Source: Pelobacter propionicus DSM 2379
GTDB lineage: Bacteria; Desulfobacterota; Desulfuromonadia; Geobacterales; Pseudopelobacteraceae
Assembly (NCBI RefSeq): GCF_000015045.1
Contig: NC_008609.1
Location: forward strand, 3,399,501 to 3,463,500
Direction: 5' to 3'
Length of the DNA: 64,000 nucleotides
This document shows, piece by piece, positions 62,249-64,000 of this stretch; positions within the stretch are counted from its first letter, which is position 1, and each line of letters starts with the position of its first letter. Both the position numbers and the translations under genes were made by a program. Below the pieces are notes generated by a model, which was not told the DNA's origin, did not search any database, and saw nothing but the letters and a program-made list of their open reading frames with translations.

Positions 62249-62935
62249 ATGAAACAGAGGATCCTGATCATCGAAGACGAGCGGGACCTTGCCGAGCTTT
62301 TGGCCTTCAACCTGGAGAAGGAGGGGTTTGCGCCCCGCTGCGCCTTTGACGGCATTTCAGGGCTCGAGGCGGCCCGCGACAGCAAGCCCGACCTGATCGT
62401 CCTGGACCTGATGCTGCCCGGAATGCTGGGCACCGAGGTCTGCAAGGCCCTGCGCAAGGACACGACCACCAGCCGCATACCGGTCCTGATGGTCACCGCC
62501 AAGGGGGACGAGATCGACCGGGTGGTGGGGTTCGAGCTGGGGGCCGACGACTATATCGTCAAGCCCTTCTCCATGCGGGAACTCTGCCTGCGCATCAGGG
62601 CAATTCTCAGGCGCTGCGACGTTGAACAGCCAACCGGATCGCCGCTTCTCACCCTGGGTGATATCGTCATCGACCGGGAGCGCCACCGGGTGGTCAGCGC
62701 CGATGCGGAAACCGACCTGACCTCCACGGAGTTCAAGCTGCTGCTCTACCTGGTGGAGCGCCGCGGCCGGGTAATCAGCCGGGACCAGCTGCTGCAGGAC
62801 GTGTGGAGCTACCATGATGTGGGGGATACGCGCACCGTGGATACGCACATCACCCGACTGCGCGGCAAGCTGGGCGCTCCGGGAGAGCAGATCAAGACGG
62901 TTCGGGGTTTCGGCTACAAAATCGAGGAGAACTAG
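62249..62935 (+). CDS. phoB: PhoB-like response regulator
   Basis: A 228-residue OmpR/PhoB-family regulator. Receiver (1-120): ILIIEDERDLAELLAFNLEK, phosphoacceptor in DLIVLDLMLPGM, Lys in ADDYIVKPFSMREL. Winged helix (about 135-226): LTSTEFKLLLYLVERRGRVI, SRDQLLQDVW, RTVDTHITRLRGKLG, VRGFGYKIE. Overall match is to PhoB. The kinase gene starts 5 bases after the stop, so they form one operon; targets are presumably phosphate genes. Confidence 0.85.
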   Translation: MKQRILIIEDERDLAELLAFNLEKEGFAPRCAFDGISGLEAARDSKPDLIVLDLMLPGMLGTEVCKALRKDTTTSRIPVLMVTAKGDEIDRVVGFELGADDYIVKPFSMRELCLRIRAILRRCDVEQPTGSPLLTLGDIVIDRERHRVVSADAETDLTSTEFKLLLYLVERRGRVISRDQLLQDVWSYHDVGDTRTVDTHITRLRGKLGAPGEQIKTVRGFGYKIEEN

Positions 62936-62939
62936 TCCC

Positions 62940-64000
62940 ATGACATTCCGCTGGAAACTGATGCTTTCCTACCTGCTGCTGATTCTCTTGCTGTCCGGCT
63001 CCTATTACCTGAGTTTCGATCACAGCGCCCAGAGCTACTTTCTGGACGAGAGCCGCGAGAACCTGATCAGCCAGACCAGACTGGCCAAGCTGCTGGCCGA
63101 GCAGGAGAGGGATACGATGCCGCCCCAACAGCTGGCCGAGAGGATCGGCTCCGCCATCAAGGCCCGCGTCACCCTGATCGACCGCTCGGGCCTGGTCAGG
63201 GGCGACTCCGATGTCAGCAAGGTCGAACTATCCCATCTGGAAAACCACCTCAAACGTCCGGAAGTCGTCCAGGCCATGCAGGGTGGGATCGGCAGCAGCC
63301 TGCGCTATTCCGAGACCCTGAAGACCGACATGCTCTACACGGCCCTTGGTTACGAGAGCAACGGCCACTACGGCTTCATCAGACTGTCGCTCCCCCTGGA
63401 GCGCCTCTCCAGCGCCACGGCCGCCCTGCACCGCATGACCGCAGGCTCCGTGGGCATGGCGCTCCTGGCCGCCCTGGCCTTCAGCCTGCTCCTCTCCCGC
63501 GTCACCTCCCGCCCTTTGCGCGAAATGGCGGAGGTGGCCGCCCGCATCGGCAGAGATGGCGAGTACAGCCGCATCCCGGTCGCCTCCCAGGACGAGATCG
63601 GCGCCCTGGCCTCGGTCCTGAACGACATGGCCGAGCGCATCGACGCTCAGATGCACGGGTTGGACGCGGAAAAGACCCGGCTGGACGCGATCCTGCGCGG
63701 CATGGGCGAGGGGGTCATGGTGGCCAGCGCTGACGGTGCCATCACCCTGGTCAATCCCGCCTTCAGGAAGATGTTCGCCATGACGGACGGGGTAGAGGGG
63801 AAAAAGCTGATCGAGGTATGCCGCAACCCCGACCTGCAGGCTGCCTTCCATGACCTGGCTCGTTGCGGGGGAGAGCTGAGCCGTGAGATCCGCATCCAGC
63901 CGGGTGATGTCACGCTGCTGACCCATTGGGTGCCCCTGGCCATGGATGGCGCCGGCCAGGGGGTCGTGGCGGTGTTTCACGACATTACCGACATGAAACA
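62940..64000 (+). CDS. phoR: PhoR-like sensor histidine kinase, 3' partial
   Basis: The frame is open to the end of the window (353 codons). Membrane segment at about 6-24 (KLMLSYLLLILLLSGSYYL), a periplasmic domain of about 130 residues (SAQSYFLDESRENLISQTRL), second membrane segment at about 168-188 (GMALLAALAFSLLLSRV), HAMP (SRPLREMAEVAARIGRDGEY) and PAS (LDAILRGMGEGVMVASADGA). The long periplasmic domain differs from short PhoR types. Kinase domains lie outside the window. Confidence 0.85.
   Translation, partial: MTFRWKLMLSYLLLILLLSGSYYLSFDHSAQSYFLDESRENLISQTRLAKLLAEQERDTMPPQQLAERIGSAIKARVTLIDRSGLVRGDSDVSKVELSHLENHLKRPEVVQAMQGGIGSSLRYSETLKTDMLYTALGYESNGHYGFIRLSLPLERLSSATAALHRMTAGSVGMALLAALAFSLLLSRVTSRPLREMAEVAARIGRDGEYSRIPVASQDEIGALASVLNDMAERIDAQMHGLDAEKTRLDAILRGMGEGVMVASADGAITLVNPAFRKMFAMTDGVEGKKLIEVCRNPDLQAAFHDLARCGGELSREIRIQPGDVTLLTHWVPLAMDGAGQGVVAVFHDITDMK

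Overview
The window looks like chromosome from a GC-rich, anaerobic deltaproteobacterium of the Desulfuromonadales (Geobacter/Pelobacter group). The reasoning: a long-chain olefin (Ole) pathway next to a PUFA-synthase-type protein, an AcoR-type activator beside an acetoin/2,3-butanediol dehydrogenase, a LutABC-type lactate oxidation system with fused LutA/LutB, many chemoreceptors and two-component proteins, and a GEMM-I riboswitch. A Pelobacter propionicus-like organism fits best, but that is an inference from gene content only.

Layout. 1-6.2 kb: the 3' part of a Pfa-like synthase (acyltransferase plus two double-hotdog dehydratases), then oleA and oleB, all overlapping. 6.3-11 kb: an unknown protein, then leftward cheW, a chemoreceptor, a tiny NHLP-like protein and an NtrC-type response regulator. 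11.2-15.3 kb: AcoR-like sigma-54 activator, butanediol dehydrogenase with its own sigma-54 promoter, and a free-standing PocR sensory protein. 15.5-19.6 kb: universal stress protein, AIM24 and TerB-like proteins, a secreted protein and a frameshifted remnant. 19.8-23.1 kb: oleC, oleD and a phosphopantetheinyl transferase, completing the lipid/hydrocarbon pathway begun at the left edge.

23.1-36.0 kb is mobile DNA. A decayed large serine recombinase abuts an 11.9-kb island inserted in the 3' end of tRNA-Asn(GTT), bounded by 45-bp perfect direct repeats. The island has a tyrosine integrase, a three-gene toxin-antitoxin operon, AlpA/MerR-like small DNA-binding proteins, a replication initiator-like protein and a DnaB-type helicase, a large virion-like protein, decayed terminase and Rha remnants, and several structured noncoding elements. 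Two of these are paralogous and show compensatory changes; one has its own promoter and terminator.

36.3-45.4 kb: lactate oxidation genes, a secreted protein, and a translationally coupled HDOD-histidine kinase / REC-PAS-GGDEF-EAL pair. 45.7-50.9 kb: a complete riboswitch unit (promoter, GEMM-I aptamer, terminator) ahead of six co-directional genes: FIST, DUF4388-roadblock, two V4R-like proteins, a ParA-type ATPase and a second roadblock-like protein. A chemoreceptor faces this operon convergently. I consider this the best candidate for a poorly described signalling system. 53-64 kb: lipid-kinase-like and RMD1-family proteins, a large hybrid sensor kinase, a frameshifted GGDEF gene, YchJ, an intact IS1182-type insertion sequence with CTAG target duplication, a small CxxC protein, and phoB with the 5' part of a phoR-like kinase running off the right edge.

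No CRISPR array or rRNA was seen. One tRNA gene is present.
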